Shown here piece after piece: positions 37,125-50,570 of a DNA stretch of 64,000 bases (position 1 is the stretch's first letter; every line of letters starts with the position of its first letter). This stretch comes from Pontederia crassipes. Its lineage: Eukaryota > Streptophyta > Magnoliopsida > Commelinales > Pontederiaceae. Location of the stretch: NCBI GenBank assembly GCA_030549335.1, contig JAUKPH010000017.1, forward strand, positions 3,341,001 to 3,405,000. The letters run 5' to 3'. Made by a program: the position numbers and the translations under genes. The notes under the pieces are model-generated. The model saw only the letters and a program-made list of their open reading frames with translations, was not told the DNA's origin and made no database searches.

Positions 37125-39954
37125 CTAATCATGAAGCGGTGCGAGTTCGCCTTCATCAATCAGATGAAATTCCTGCATGTCAAGTCAAGAAGGAAAACGA
37201 ATTAGATCACTAAAACATTTGAGCTCTCGTGTATAGAACTTGAACTGAATGAAACAGTTGGCCATCATTAGTCAAAAACAGTTCAGGAGTCTACCAATCT
37301 TTAGATGTTGCATGCATGACCCATTCCAATAACTTGCATAAGAGCAAATAGATGGAGAATCCAAATCGAAAGATGAAGTACACAAATCAACACTCAACGA
37401 AAGTATACAAAAAATCAGATAACAATCAGAACTTAGAGGCTGTGGCTTGTTATCCAACTTGTTCGATATGCAATTTTAACTAAAATCAAGGCATATTTTT
37501 CACTTTCTTCATCTTCATGCTGGTCAGATAACTGGTTCTTCATAACACTAATATTCATACAAATTAGAACATTACGAGAAAGTTTTTGTCTAAGAAAACA
37601 ACAAGATGTAAATTTGTGTGCAGCTTCATTGTCGATTTTTTTTAAGTCATTGCTACTTTCTTTCAAATGTTGTTTGCTGATAATCTATTTTATCCGACAT
37701 TAGCATAAATTTTCAGTGCAAATAAGGAGTCAAGAAGAAATGCCACAATATCAAAGGAAAAAAAAATCATAGACTTGTACTTTTATAAAAACATAACCAG
37801 AGCTGAGATTAAAAAATTACCAATGTAAAAAAGGTGAAGTGCTTGAAGCAAGTATTTAGATGAGCTTCTTCCTTGAGATTCACTATCTTCTGGAAGTGTG
37901 AGTGATAAATATGGGCATACACCCTGAACAGATGCTTGAAAATAGTCTTAACAACATCCCGGAAGTTGGGAGGGAATGGTGCTCCTGAAGAAGATGAAGC
38001 ATGTGAGATCAGTAACAAGAAATCAATAGGTGCACATCTAAATCAAAGGACAGTACCAAGCCTTTGTGGGAATATTGTTTCATCATCAAGCTGAGCTTCA
38101 ATCCAATCCATCAAATAGTCTACATATTTTGGTGCAGAAACCTCTATGGGCTTTTTAATTTGAACTCCATCAGCCCACCTATACTCAAATCTGTGGTGTA
38201 ATAGTTACATGGTCATTATCTCTAAACAAAAATAATCAAGGTTAAAAGTATAAAAGTAGAAAATTGATCAATCTTTTCTGATAGAAGAGTACTTTGGGCC
38301 TGCTGACATCTTAGGGCAGCTAGTTTGAGTGCAAAATTCAGTCAGAGTGCTATACAAAATGTTCACCTGATTGAAAAAGTTCACAGCTAAGGAAAGAGCA
38401 GAAGAAGGCATTAAGGTTTCGGATAATGATAATTAAATGACAGAAAGTTGGTTGCATCAAAGGTCGAGGGAGGTTTGGAGTATGTAGCCTTGTAACAGAT
38501 GTTTTAGCAATTCTGATACTGAGGAATTGAACCCTGTTTCAGCCTTTGTTTGTGCAGTACAAATCGAATTATGCTATTTTCCTACTTGGTACTTGAGATG
38601 TTAGAACTTACTATTGATAGCTAGCCATTCATTGATGTCCTCTCCCGGCGGCAACCTAACGGCCTCTCTCAAATTCCCACTACCCAAAGTGGCATTTATA
38701 TGTCTTTTTAGCTGTGCACCCTGCTCAACATTTGTAAATAATAAGCATATAAGAAAATTTGCTTTCTGCACTGATTGCAACTTTTTACACAGTATCAGCA
38801 AGAGGATTTCAGCTGCTGAATACAATTCAATCTCACCGAAGCAATTGAAATGTCGAAAATCAATCAACAGGAATTACCTTCCTAACAAGTACAAGGGACC
38901 TCATGAGACTATGACAAACATAATTATTTAGAGACTATGATTCCCAGGGGATGATAACATTCTAGTAACTGAAATCATATCAATAATGATGTCCCCTGGG
39001 CAACTGGAAACATTAACCCCGAAGGATAACAAAATAGATAACATAATCATGCATTGCTTCATAAAAGGCTCAAGATGCATTGGGGTCCTAGAAACAAAGA
39101 CCCAATCGCACATTGTGAATCCAGAATTAAAATTCTATGATCACTAAGTCTTGTTTGTCTGGTTTGGAATTAGAACACTGATTGGAGTTGTATACTTCTC
39201 TTTTGACATATCAGAGACCTTGGCATAATCTTACTTTTCAACTTTTAAGCAAGCTGATACAGATATCAGTATAATTTGCTTGATTTCAGCGATGTCTTTG
39301 TTTTGGTCTTCTTTCTAAGCATGTTCCAGATTTCTGTCGAAATTATATGCTTTACCATTTTCTTAGAACTTAAATAAAACATATACACGAGGAAAGGTAA
39401 TGCTTGGAGAATTTTTAAACTCCCTTCGAATTTGCCCAATAACAAAGGAAATGAATCAAATTTCTTTTTTGTGAGAAATAGAAAATGATGAAAACAAATC
39501 CTGACCTTATTCCCTGACGGAGAATTCTTTTTGGGCCTGAATGTCTTCTGATTCTTGATCATACAAACAATCCAAAATCAGAACTCTGACAAAATTCTCA
39601 TCCCATCATTCAGAAACTTAGCATCATACAAAATCTCGAAATCTTGGACCAATTCGTGTAAACTTATAACTTAATTCATCATGAGAAGTATACACGTGAC
39701 ATCCGAAGCACTGAAATAAAACAAGGATTCATAGGTGCATCAATTCAACAGAAGAGAAACAAAGAATCATGGCACAAAGATAAAAGGGGAAATCAAGATA
39801 TCACCTTTTTTTCTGACCGAATCTCAAACTGGAAAAAGAATACTTCAGCAAAAACATAAAAAGAAAAACTCAAAACAGAACTATGAATGGGACAAAGAAG
39901 AAGAGAGCAAGATTAAATGGACAGGGACCTGTTTCCGAGACCAAAGAGGCTCAT
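37125..39954 (-). CDS. MOB1: MOB kinase activator-like 1 (MOB1)
   Basis: MOB1 is the conserved co-activator of NDR/LATS-type AGC kinases. In plants MOB1A acts in growth, cell division and sporogenesis. Seven exons are readable on the minus strand: 39954-39929, 39553-39506, 38720-38612, 38386-38293, 38190-38057, 37984-37821 and 37172-37125. Phases agree at every junction except the first. Family blocks include [74 protein letters not shown] and [14 protein letters not shown]. The zinc ligands are kept (Cys-x4-Cys in CTQTSC, and the HIYHSH histidines). Two oddities: exon 1 (26 nt) does not join exon 2 in frame by GT-AG, and the protein stops at LAPLHD, about eight residues before the usual end. 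An in-frame ATG at 39562 offers an alternative start (MIKNQKTF). With the family start the protein would have about 207 residues, against about 215 normally. Confidence 0.92.
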
Positions 39955-41664
39955 GATTGGAAGCACGAAGAAAGAAGGCCTTCTTCCTAATATTAACGAA
40001 TGATCTTTTGCGTCGTCCTGTTCCAGTCTAGCTACAGGTTCATAGATTGTTATATATGTGACGAGACTTGTTACTTTTAAGTTTTAATCCTCTCGTTTCT
40101 TCCCCGTCCCTATTTTCAAGAAAATGAGGAAAGAGAGAATGCAGCAGGACAGGCTGTTGACAAGCAAATCTAAACCAACACATCCGCGCCAACTCTCTCT
40201 CTCCACCTTTGCCAGCGTGAACCTGTCTACCGTTTGTAACTGTTTGCAAGCAAATCAGGCCAATGAGAACCTGTTACTGAAGTTAATAAATCCTGTTCAT
40301 ATTCACATTTTTTTCTTCCTCTAGTACAGAGATATATACATAAAATATATATGCACAAGTCATCCCAAGAATAACTCGATAGGCGTGAGGAACGGGATGG
40401 ATGTGGTGTTGCCAACTCTGGTGCCAGCTGGGTTGCACCACAACACACGCACTCTCTCTCTCTCTCTCACCCCCTAAGAAAAGGGCTGGATCTTCAGTGT
40501 CTTTTGTGTTCCATGCCCAAATCCAAGTCCCATGCATGCAGAAAGAGTGCAGAAAGGGGACAACTGAGCAGGCTCTGCTGCACCAGCGACACTTGTTCTG
40601 CTCCACAAGTTAATTTTAGTTGAGTCATTTATTGTGACACTGGAGTCGTGCAAAATGGCAATTGGTGGACTAGAAGGAGATTGATAATCATGGTTCCATC
40701 TTTTATTGATACGTTCTTCTTTTAATTAGTTGCTAAAAGGTAATTGTCAGCATCACATTGCATCTTAATATTGGAGAAGATGTTTGCCTACTACCAGTAA
40801 CTTGCAAGTATAGTAAAAAAAATAAGAAACTTGCCGACTTGAATCTAGCTCACTGTACTCGAGACATAGCCAAGATATGCTTAATCCTCGTTTTAATTTT
40901 TTTCGATTCTAATTACCATGATGCTCAGTTAGGAGCGAATAAAATAAATCATGACAAAATAATTACTGGAGAAATTACATCCTATCTGCTGAACCTGGAT
41001 TAAGATCTTGAAGAGATGCTCGATTTGTCAGAGTAAACAGGCCTTTATATATTCAGTTAAGGAATGATTTATTCAATTTAGCACCAGTGTTTGGCATTGT
41101 GTTAGCAGGTTACAACTCATAGCAGGATGACTCTCTGTTGTTTCGCTTTGGGACTATGTAAACAATTCACGAATCATAGTAGGATGGCTGAGTTCTGATA
41201 CTGTGCTTCATATATTACTTGTTGCTTTCATCCAACAGGCTAAAAGATTGTGATAAATAACTCATGGAGTTCAGCTAATCTTCTTGATTATTATATATGG
41301 TAAACTCAACTCAAGGAGTTAGCAGCATAATCCGTGTCCTCATTGTGGAGAATCATAAGCTGTCCCACTCTTTTTCTGTGTGCTTATGGGAACTCTTTTC
41401 CCATGTCTGGGACTTCTTTTGCAGCCAACATGATATGTAGAACTACTTTCCTTAAGACTGGTTTATAGAAGGCCTGTGGCCGCCTGGGACTTCAACTTTC
41501 ATGGGCTTTTGGCTCCATGTACAACTTAGAATTCATCTTCTACGTATTGAAAAAAGAATGAACGAAAAACTTATTCAATAATGCACATATTTGCATAGCT
41601 GATTAACTTCATTGCTTCAACCTGCATTGTTTCTTTTTTAATGAAAGATGTAGGCATAAACTCT
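39955..41664. other. Upstream region of MOB1 and intergenic DNA
   Basis: The MOB1 promoter presumably lies here on the minus strand. A CTCTCTCTCTCTCTC stretch at about 40451-40469 and short frames at 40040-40613 have no recognisable protein family. Nothing else is supported. Confidence 0.4.
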
Positions 41665-42432
41665 GAAGTGTAGATTTCACTAAATTTTCTCAACTTTATC
41701 ATTTTTTAAAAATTTTATCCTCCAACTTTTCTATATAATTAAATTGTCTTCCAACTATTTATGTGTTTCACTAACTGCCATTTCGATCGAATATAAACAG
41801 TTTCTCGGTCAATTAGCTTACGTGACCATAAAAATAAAATAAATATAAAACATTAAAATAAATTAAAAAGGGGGCTCGACCCCCTCTTCCTCTCCCTCTG
41901 TTTAGGAAACCGAAGGTAGAGGGCCAAAACGGGGGGGGACTCCCCTCCATGAGCTCGCTCTCGCAAAGGGGGTCAACGCCTCCTTTTCGCCCCTCTCCCC
42001 CATCACCTAAGCATGGAGAGATGGTTGGAGCCCATTTTTAAAAAATATTTTTAATTATTAAAATAATATGTTTTTTTTTTTAATATTTTTATTTTATTTT
42101 TAAATAAATGAGCTCAGAGAGGAGGGTCAACGTTCCCTTTTTCGGCCCTCTCCCTTCGAGTTGCCTGAGCGCGTATGATGGCTCACCGACGGCCGGAGGG
42201 AGAAAGGGTCGAGCCCCTTTTTCTTAAAATTATTATTTTAATATTTATTTTATTTTTAAATAACTTGTCGTGTAAGTCAATTGATCAGAAATCACATATA
42301 TATATGGTAAAAAAGGTAGTCAGTGAAATAAACAAATAATTAGATAACAGTCAAGTTATAAACTAAAGTTGGAAAAGAAAGTTGAGAAAAAAGACTTAAG
42401 TTAAACGACATTTAATGAAATTTACTTGTAGC
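41665..42432. mobile_element. Long-inverted-repeat element with GC-rich core
   Basis: Left (AGATTTCACTAAATTTTCTC, then TCCAACTTTTCTATA, TTTCACTAACTGCC, GGTCAATTAGCTTACGTGAC) and right (the complements, ending GAAATTTAC) form an inverted repeat of roughly 200 bp around a core with mirrored GGGGGCTCGACCCCC and GGTCGAGCCCC blocks. No target duplication was identified and no frame is supported. It is similar in design to 22344-24082 and may be a related Mutator-like element. Confidence 0.6.
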
Positions 42433-44759
42433 CATTTCTCCTCCCGGTGATTTTTTTTATCAAAAATAAAATACTTGCAATGATTGCCAAGAAGATTTCT
42501 TAGTGCTTAGAGCATGAGAGCCTAATGAGTTTTTTTTTAAAAAAATGCCATCTTCCCATTCAATATCATTTCAAGGGTATCATGTTCTTCTCATCATTTT
42601 TACCCACAATTTAAATCCTATATTCTCACTTAAACTGGATCTTGAGTTGCTGGAAATTTTGCTACGGTGTCTACTTGCTGCAGGGTTCCCTTTGTTTTTT
42701 TTCTGCCTCTTCCTTTGAGCTTTTCATTCCCGCAGAGAGTTGTAAAATTTCACCTTAGGCCAAAATGTGCACATCGCATTAGGGACTTGTGGCACTAACA
42801 TTTTATCATAACTATCGAGCTAGTCAGAAGCTTTTGGAGTGAGGCCATTGTAGCCACTTGTGAGCAAAGCTTTCCTTTTTCTTTCTTTTTTTTTCCAGAT
42901 GACATTTGGTGTCTTAATTAGTTCAATTTTTTGGGTGTGACTAGTGAAGAGGCCAACAGCTGCCTGCTTCTACAGTATGAACCCCTTTGCATGCAATTGT
43001 AGCATGCTTATCATTTGTATTATAAGTAAATTGCATTATTTTGGGTTGTCCATTGTGATGATGGTCTCAAAGTTGAATCAATATATAAGGTTTGTTCAAT
43101 CCTGAGCAGTTGAAATTATTGTTAAAATGACTATTTTTTTGTGATAATTAGAAATGAGTAGCAATCAAAATTAGGGAATAATCATTGTGTGTTGCATTGG
43201 TATAGTATTTCTTCGTATGAGATTCCAAGGTTTGACAACAGATATGGGCCCTACGGGTCGGGTGTTGCAAAACTATGGGCTGATGGTGGACCCGAAGTGA
43301 TCCAAAAGTGTGTGGTTCGGTTCAATTTGTTGGGTTCACCAAATTGATCCCACGCGATGAACACTTCTATTACTCCACTTAGGGGGAGATTACATGTATA
43401 ACAGATATGACTTACAAAATAGGGGGATACTACATGCATTTGCTCCTACCCTTAATCATTTTCATACAAACTTTGCTAGCATAATCAAATTATGTTTGCT
43501 TCATGGTTAGCATGCAGTTTATGTTTAATGAGGTACTGCAGTATGATTCAGATACTAAGTCATTTACTTTTGAGTAATTTACTTGTAATAATTTATGTTT
43601 GAGTAATTTAACTTTGGCAAAATAATTGTAAGCATAATACTAAAATCAATGAAGCAATATACATCTTTGTATTTATGCTCTCTCATGAGCATTTTTGACA
43701 AAGTGTCTCATGTAAGAGGAGAAATGCTAGAGGTGGTGTTTTGATGTGCATGCCAAACACAGTGATCATATTATCAACCTAAATGTTTGAAGTCAATAGA
43801 TTTAAAATAAGCATAGAAACATATGAATTTGAAAATAAAAACATAATAAAAGCTTTAATTGTGAATATATAAGATAGAAACATATAAAATAAGAATTTAC
43901 TTTAGTCTCAATCATCTTGTTTTGCCATTGTGCGTCCGAATAAATTTTTTTGATACACAATACGCAATGACTATGCTAGTATGTCAATAAGAAGTTGGTT
44001 CTTTGTTGGCACCACATCAAGAAGTATGGTCACTTAACCTGCATCTACTAAATAATATTTACCAAGAGGAACTTAAAACCCCTTATCTAATGAATTTCAT
44101 AGTATTCTAATATCTAAAGCAAAACATTCACATCCGACTCTAACACATACCAAAAGTAGCTCAAAATCACAATGGACGACCATCACAATTTGGGATAAAA
44201 TTCCCTTTCTACGTAATGAGGATCATGTAAATCTTGTACAATGACGATAGGAACACGAGTTTAATCAATTAAACGAATGTAATATGTGAATACAATATAT
44301 AATATATGTATGTATGTAGGTAGGTAGGTATGGAGGGATAAGCCGATGGAAGAATGAAAATATACGAACTGCTTTATCGCTATGTTGAAATCCATTTTGT
44401 ACAGCGTGGTTGTCGAGCCAATGTGTACATGATCATAACCACTTGTTCTTCAACTATAACACTTATATTATCACAAAATAATTATGTTCCTTCAAATGTA
44501 GTACAACCAAGTAACATACCTCATACAATGCACTTAAGCTCGGTTCCACGTAGATGAGACCAATCAATTTACCCACTGATTTCCAACTCATTAACCCTCC
44601 AAAGTTGAAACGTAGAAGGGAAGCAATAAGAGGGCAACAAGTGAAATCAGCATCAATTCATGGACATTTTGTAGTTTTTTTTTATTTCAAAATAAATTGT
44701 CTACTCTTTTCCTATGAATCATCTCTAGGAAATTCATATGAACAACATTTTTTTTAATC
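42433..44759. other. Intergenic sequence
   Basis: No supported gene. It contains AT-rich DNA and a short (GTAT)/(GTAG) run near 44308-44330 (TATGTATGTAGGTAGGTAGG). Confidence 0.4.
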
Positions 44760-45660
44760 GCATGAACTCTGTGAACTTCTATTTCATGTTCTTATGGTGT
44801 ACATGAAACCCTAAATCATCTAAATTAAGCCTCACCCTAATGAAAAATTAAACAACATTTGAAACTTGTTAGCATGATCTCAACATCTTAGGTTCTTCGA
44901 AAATTATGAAATTTCATAAGTTTTATCCCTTTTGAGTCAACTTTCCTTAGGATTTAGAAATCAATTTAATTTGATTCCTATACAAAAAGCTATGAATTAA
45001 TAATTCAGAGTTGCCCTTACTATTTTATATGATGACTAATCTGAATTGTAAATTCTATTATAATTTGGATACTTAAAATCAATAAATTAAATTTATTTCA
45101 TAAACTTGTAGAAGTTTTATTTTTTAACCAAATAGAATAATCTTGATAGACTAAGTACACTAAAAAGGGATATATGGAGGTGTAAACTCAAAAAGGTTTA
45201 CATGTGTAAATTCATATTAAACATATGATTTTTATACTACACATCATTTAGTTTGTCAAAACACAAACATAAACAAGAATAGTGGTAAATCTTTAAAATT
45301 TTTTAGAATAATCCACAAAGAACAAAATTATGAAATTCATATGTATTTAACTTAGAGGGTCTAGTTTTATCAAAAAATTGGAATCACTAGATTTGTGCAA
45401 GTATCTTATGGTTTTTACACTCAATATTACTCAATCTGACAATACACCGAGAAGGAGGGAGGATATGGTTATTTTTTTTAATTTTGTATAAATTTTTTAG
45501 AGTGTATTGAAATATGAAATCTTTGTGGGTTAAGAATCACATGTCTATATTTTTTTATATAGAATTTATGTCATTTGAATATGGTATGTTTAACAATTAT
45601 TATGTATTTTATAGTCAATATCACTCGCGCAATTATATGATGCATGTACTAAATGTTATT

Positions 45661-45698
<38 letters not shown>

Positions 45699-46620
45699 TA
45701 TGTGATTAAAAAGTGAATGAATTGGTTTAATGTAATTATATGATACATGTGCTAAATAATATGGATACGATCGTGTTATGCATATGCATTCTATTTCACA
45801 TGCATTTGTATTTCTCTTTGTCATGATGATATTTTGTGCGGGAATGATACAACATCAGGCAAGATGATATTGACATCCATGAAATAATATATGTTCTATG
45901 TTAAGATGATATGATATCCTATGAGACGATATTGTGCCTCTTATTAGGATTAATGTATTTTATGTAATAATGATATGATGCATCTGATAATGTGGTAATA
46001 TGACGTGCATTATGTATAAATGTATACATGAAATGTTATGACATATAATATGATACTTGAAATGATATATGAAATTGAACAAATATGTGTCATGTTGCAT
46101 GATATGTTAAAAATGTTATTCTAATGTTGTCAAGTGATATTTTTTATTCATAATATGATCATATGCGCAGAATAAAAATGTTATCTTGCTTCTTATTATC
46201 TTATCATATGTAAAATTATCTTCTCTGAATTGAACAAAAGTGATAATACATATATTATACATTTTTAACTTACTCAGCTATGGTTTGCTCACATTGGCGT
46301 TTTAACACTTTTTAGGTCAATAGACAAGTCACGTGAAGGTGCTAGAAAATCCTTAATCGGAATTAAAAATACTTTTGGACAGAAAACAAATTAATATGAC
46401 ATTTAGATTTCTCATGATACTTTTGTGAGAAATATATTACCTCTAAATACATAACATTATGTACAAAATTTAAATATTTCCGAAGATTTTGTAAAATGTA
46501 TAAGTTTAAATTATTGTATACTTGTTCTGATTTTCCATAATGAAAGTACACATGTAAATTCAATAAATTGAAACATTTTTTTTTACTCGTGTTCATTATT
46601 CCTCAACAGGAAAAAAATCG
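44760..46620. repeat. Diverged Ty3-type LTR-like sequence
   Basis: It shares an ordered set of short matches with the solo LTR at 7746-11138: AAAATTATGAAATTT, a GAGTC(A/T)AC(T/A)TT block, GAAATCAA(T/G)TTAAT, ACTCA(A/G)TCTG(A/T)CA, and near the end CTTACT(C/G)AG followed by a TTTTTAGGTCA / TTTTCAGATCA motif. Ends and target duplication were not identified. It contains an (AT)n run at about 45664-45698. Confidence 0.4.
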
Positions 46621-48171
46621 ACAAAAGAAAACTTTTATGGGAGAAAAGAAGGAAAGAGTAAAAAATTCCTCCAATTAAAAATGAGATGAACTTAGAGCAA
46701 AGTTATTTTCAGTCTTGCAGAGCCGAAAAGAATGTAACTGAAGTTCATAATAGAAGGCCCAACAACCTCAAGTTTGACAAATTCTCTTTTTTTTTCATTT
46801 AAAAATACAAGACAGGTAAAATAAAACTAAACACATCCATTAAAAATAACTAAAATGGAATGTGATTTTGCTCTAGCAAATAGCAATCACACACATTCAT
46901 AATGCTTGTTAGACCCTCCAAATCAAAAGTTACTGCCTGGAAATTCCGATGAGGGAATTTTTATAGGAGGAACAAAAGAGCAATTGACTTTAAAATTTTA
47001 TTGATTTTAGAATAATTGACTTTAGAATTTAATTATGGTTTGTCCTTTCTGATCGGATTATTGGGTAACAGACATTCGAAGACCTCTTGATTTGTGCAAG
47101 ATGATATAGTTCTTTTACCCTAGTCTCCAAGCCAAAAGAGTGGAACTAAATGGAACCAGACTCCTAATTTCTCAAGCGATGTGACAGATGAAAAACAAGG
47201 TCACATGACCCTGGTTCAATCAAGTTAGTTTCATCATTTTGGTGAAACCGATTGCTATTTTTTTGGGTGGATTTTGACGTCAACTTTTTCATTTTGCAAA
47301 TTCTTTTTTTTTCCTTTTAGTTTTTTTTCCGTTTCTTATATATAATAATTTATTTATTATGCATAAAATATTTATAATAAAGAATTAATATAATATTATT
47401 TATAAATTATTATTTCATTAAAAAATTAATATTTCATTAAATTTAATTTATTAAAAATTGAATTTATATATAATATATATTAATAAAATTTATTCAAAAA
47501 TTTTAATATATATATTTTATTTTTTAACAAATTTATAACTTATATTCATAATACCTATTTTAAATTTAAACACATACTAAAATTAAGTCATCACATCTAC
47601 TTTTTTTTCTATCAAATCAACTATTTCATTTATGATCATTAAATTTTATTTCATTCAAATACACTCCGAATTAATTTATCAATTCAATTATTTATTAAAA
47701 TTAGGAGAAACTTTAATTCCAGTGCTTTGTCCATCCCATGATAACGAAAAAAAGTGGTTTTACCTCAATAAAAAAGATATAAATATTAACAAAATGCAAA
47801 ATAAAGTGAGAAAAAGAAAGAAAAGAGATTGAAACGTGTCCAATCACGAGAGAACAAACAAAAAAAAAGAGATTGAAACGTTCACAACTTTTTCTTTGTG
47901 CTTAAGGCCACTTTGAATATTATTTTTTTTCCTACCTTCTTCCCTGATTCTTGGCCTTCTATCGACCATTGACTGATTGATTTCAATCATCCAACATGGC
48001 CTTCCTTTTCCTTCCAAAAGGCTAAGCTCTCGCACACTGTCCCCCCTTGGCCCTTGGGAACAGCGCATACACCCCGCACACAGGGGGGAGAGAGATAGAG
48101 TCGAAGCAGGTAGGAGCACAGCAAGGAGGAAAAAGAAACGTATACTACTTGACCTTAATTGGTCTGGATAC
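46621..48171. other. Upstream region of the XRI1-like gene
   Basis: AT-rich to about 47600, then mixed sequence. Its last part presumably includes the promoter and 5' untranslated region of the XRI1-like gene. No separate gene is supported. Confidence 0.4.
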
Positions 48172-48797
48172 ATGATGGCTTTGGACAATCATTTCCTGCT
48201 TCCCCACCAAGTCCAACCTTGCTTTGATTGGGATCCACAAACCTTTGGACTTGCAGCAGATCACCAACTCCATGAGCGTCGCCTGGGCTTGTTTAATTGT
48301 TAGCATTATTTTGTTTTTTTTTTCCTTTCTTTCCACCAAGAGTAAATGCATGAACACTTTGTTGTGCTTTGTGCTTCTGAATTCTACGGTTCCCATGTCT
48401 ATTTAGCCTGTAATTGAAGATCTTGAGCTTTGTTTGTTGCTTTTCTTCATGTGTGATGTGATCAGCCGTCGGGTCTTGGATGCCGTCGGAGTCGCCAACA
48501 GGATACCTGCAGGATGCGGTGGCTGAGTGTAGTGATCGGCGCAAGAAGAGAAGGAAGCTGCCGCCACCTCCTCCTCCACCTCCTCCTGTTCATGACTCGG
48601 TCGTGACAGAAGACCTGCAAGGTCTCCTTCAGGTACTTCCTGTTCATGCTTTAAGTGCGTTGTTGTTTTAATTACGTTGCCGGCTGTTTAAGTTTTGCCA
48701 TTTGGCGCCAGGGGTTCTGGAATCCAGACTTTTGTGAAGATCCCTTGAACAATTCAAGTTACATGCTGCAAGATCACATCATAAATATTCCAGGCGC

Positions 48798-48894
<97 letters not shown>

Positions 48895-49696
48895 CACAGC
48901 AATCGATGTAGGTAGGGGCAAGACAAGCCAAGTAGCATAGATGAGAAACAATGTATACTCCAGTCGGCAAATGTGTGCTCATGAGTTCCTCATCAAATGC
49001 ATTTGACATGCATAGTCAGCAAATATAAGAAGAGCATAAGTTAATTAATCCTAGTTATTTGACGAACTTCACAGATGAGTAGTGAAACTAGCAAACATTA
49101 TCAGCTTCTAATGATTAAAAAAAAATATGTTTCCTGCTCTTGAATACATTCAGACTGCCCTTTCAACATGCTGCTGAATTGCGAGACACAGTTGACTTCA
49201 CCACATCCACAGCAAGACCCACTCCCCTCGTTTTCGTCCCAAGGAGACTCATCACATTCTACTGCTGGATTAACAATTAGCAAAGATGACTGCCACTCCA
49301 ACTCTTCTCCCCCAGTCTCATCTACAGTCGTAGGTAATCCATGAGAATGACATAAATGAGCTCACTTTTTCTTTATTTAATTTTTGTCTACTGGTTAGTC
49401 CACTCCAATCCAAACTCATGCATGCAGAAAACAAGAAGCCGGCCATGGGATTAGTGTACCCCTTTGATATGGTGAAGCCCGGAGCCTTGGATGGGGACGT
49501 GACCTTGGCCGACATCAACGAAAAGATCCTAATGCGCCCAAAGCGGCCTGTCCGTCACCCCGTCGGCGAGTACGCGTGCACTCCGTGTTTCGCCGCTGCC
49601 AACCAGCTGACGCTTTCCGGCAAGGCGGTGATGAGCCTCATTAGGATCCACACTCAAGGGAGGGGCACAGTAACAATTGTAAGAACGAGGGGATGA
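48172..49696 (+). CDS. XRI1: XRI1-like protein (X-ray induced transcript 1 family)
   Basis: XRI1 is a plant-specific nuclear protein induced by DNA damage. In Arabidopsis it is needed for normal meiosis and pollen development. Five exons fit one frame of 274 residues: 48172-48298, 48466-48632, 48712-48793, 49154-49333 and 49428-49696. Order: an N-terminal FDWDPQTFGL block, TGYLQDAVAE with basic KKRRK and polyproline, EDLQGLLQGFWNPDF, and a Ser/Pro-rich middle. The diagnostic C-terminus is VYPFDMVKPGALDGDVTLAD, then INEKI, LSGKAVMSL and GTVTIVRTRG at the end. Introns 1, 2 and 4 are GT-AG with matching phases. Intron 3 must use a GC donor (CCAG|GCGCG), because the nearby GT would shift the frame to an early stop. 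A long CT microsatellite lies immediately inside that intron. The frame is open upstream to 47977, so an earlier start is possible, but 48172 fits the family. Confidence 0.85.
48798..48891. repeat. (CT)n microsatellite in XRI1-like intron 3
   Basis: An almost pure CT tract of about 94 bp begins five bases inside the intron, right after the GC donor. Serine-Leu and Arg-Glu frames across it are artefacts of the repeat. Confidence 0.95.
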
Positions 49697-50570
49697 AAAG
49701 CCTTACTAATTTCATAATTATGCTTGCTGAATATGAGATTACTATGTTTATATATATCAAACTATCAAACAATGAATGCCTAGACTCTTCATCTTTGTAA
49801 TTGTGCTACTATTTTCGTTTGCAAGGAAAGCTATATATTTGCTTGTCATCATATAATGAGAACTCTTGGATCTGATATTGAATTTGCATGTACAAAATTC
49901 TTCAAACATTTGTTTGTTTGTTGGTTGGTTTTGTCTTTGCTCGTGAGTTAATATTTTTTGTGATTGGGAACAAAATTATTTAGATGACATGCATGCAGTT
50001 TGGCAGGTCTTCTGCTGTGATTGAATTAATTGATCAATGGAGCAGCAGTGGTAGAAAACATGCATGCATGCATGGATCCACATGCATTAATTGGCCATAG
50101 ATGACAAGAACTTGTGACACAGCATTCATGACTTTACTTTCCTTAAAAATGAAAGGAACTGAGTAATTAAATTTCTTTCCTGTTCTATCTTGTATTCGAG
50201 ATGAATTAAAGAGGACAAGTTTGCTTCATATGGCTATTTTCCTTCACAATATGATATATGGATGGAGTTGCAGTAAATTATGGTATAGAATATTAGGTGC
50301 GCGCGTGTGTGTATACAACAATAATTTGGTGTGCAACTTTTATATTGCAAATGGAACGCAAAAATCGACATCCATCACAAATTAAATGAATGCGATAAAT
50401 GGACGTGTAAATTCACAGTTAATAGTACTTAATACCTAAGTGTTTACACGTGTAGTAATTTACTACACATGAATGAAGGTTACTAATTGATGGGTGAATA
50501 CTTGATCAAAAGTTTGTGGCATTCCGACCTATTGATAATGCCTTGAATCGAACCCAGTTGTAATTCTATA
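49697..50570. other. 3' flank of the XRI1-like gene
   Basis: No supported gene. It contains short CATGCATG repeats near 50060-50075. Confidence 0.4.

Noticed and set aside
40040-40613. Several 66-107 codon frames upstream of MOB1
   Set aside because: They overlap on both strands, have no family, and lie in the likely MOB1 promoter.
48655-49009. Ser-Leu and Arg-Glu repeat proteins
   Set aside because: They are translations of the CT microsatellite in an intron.
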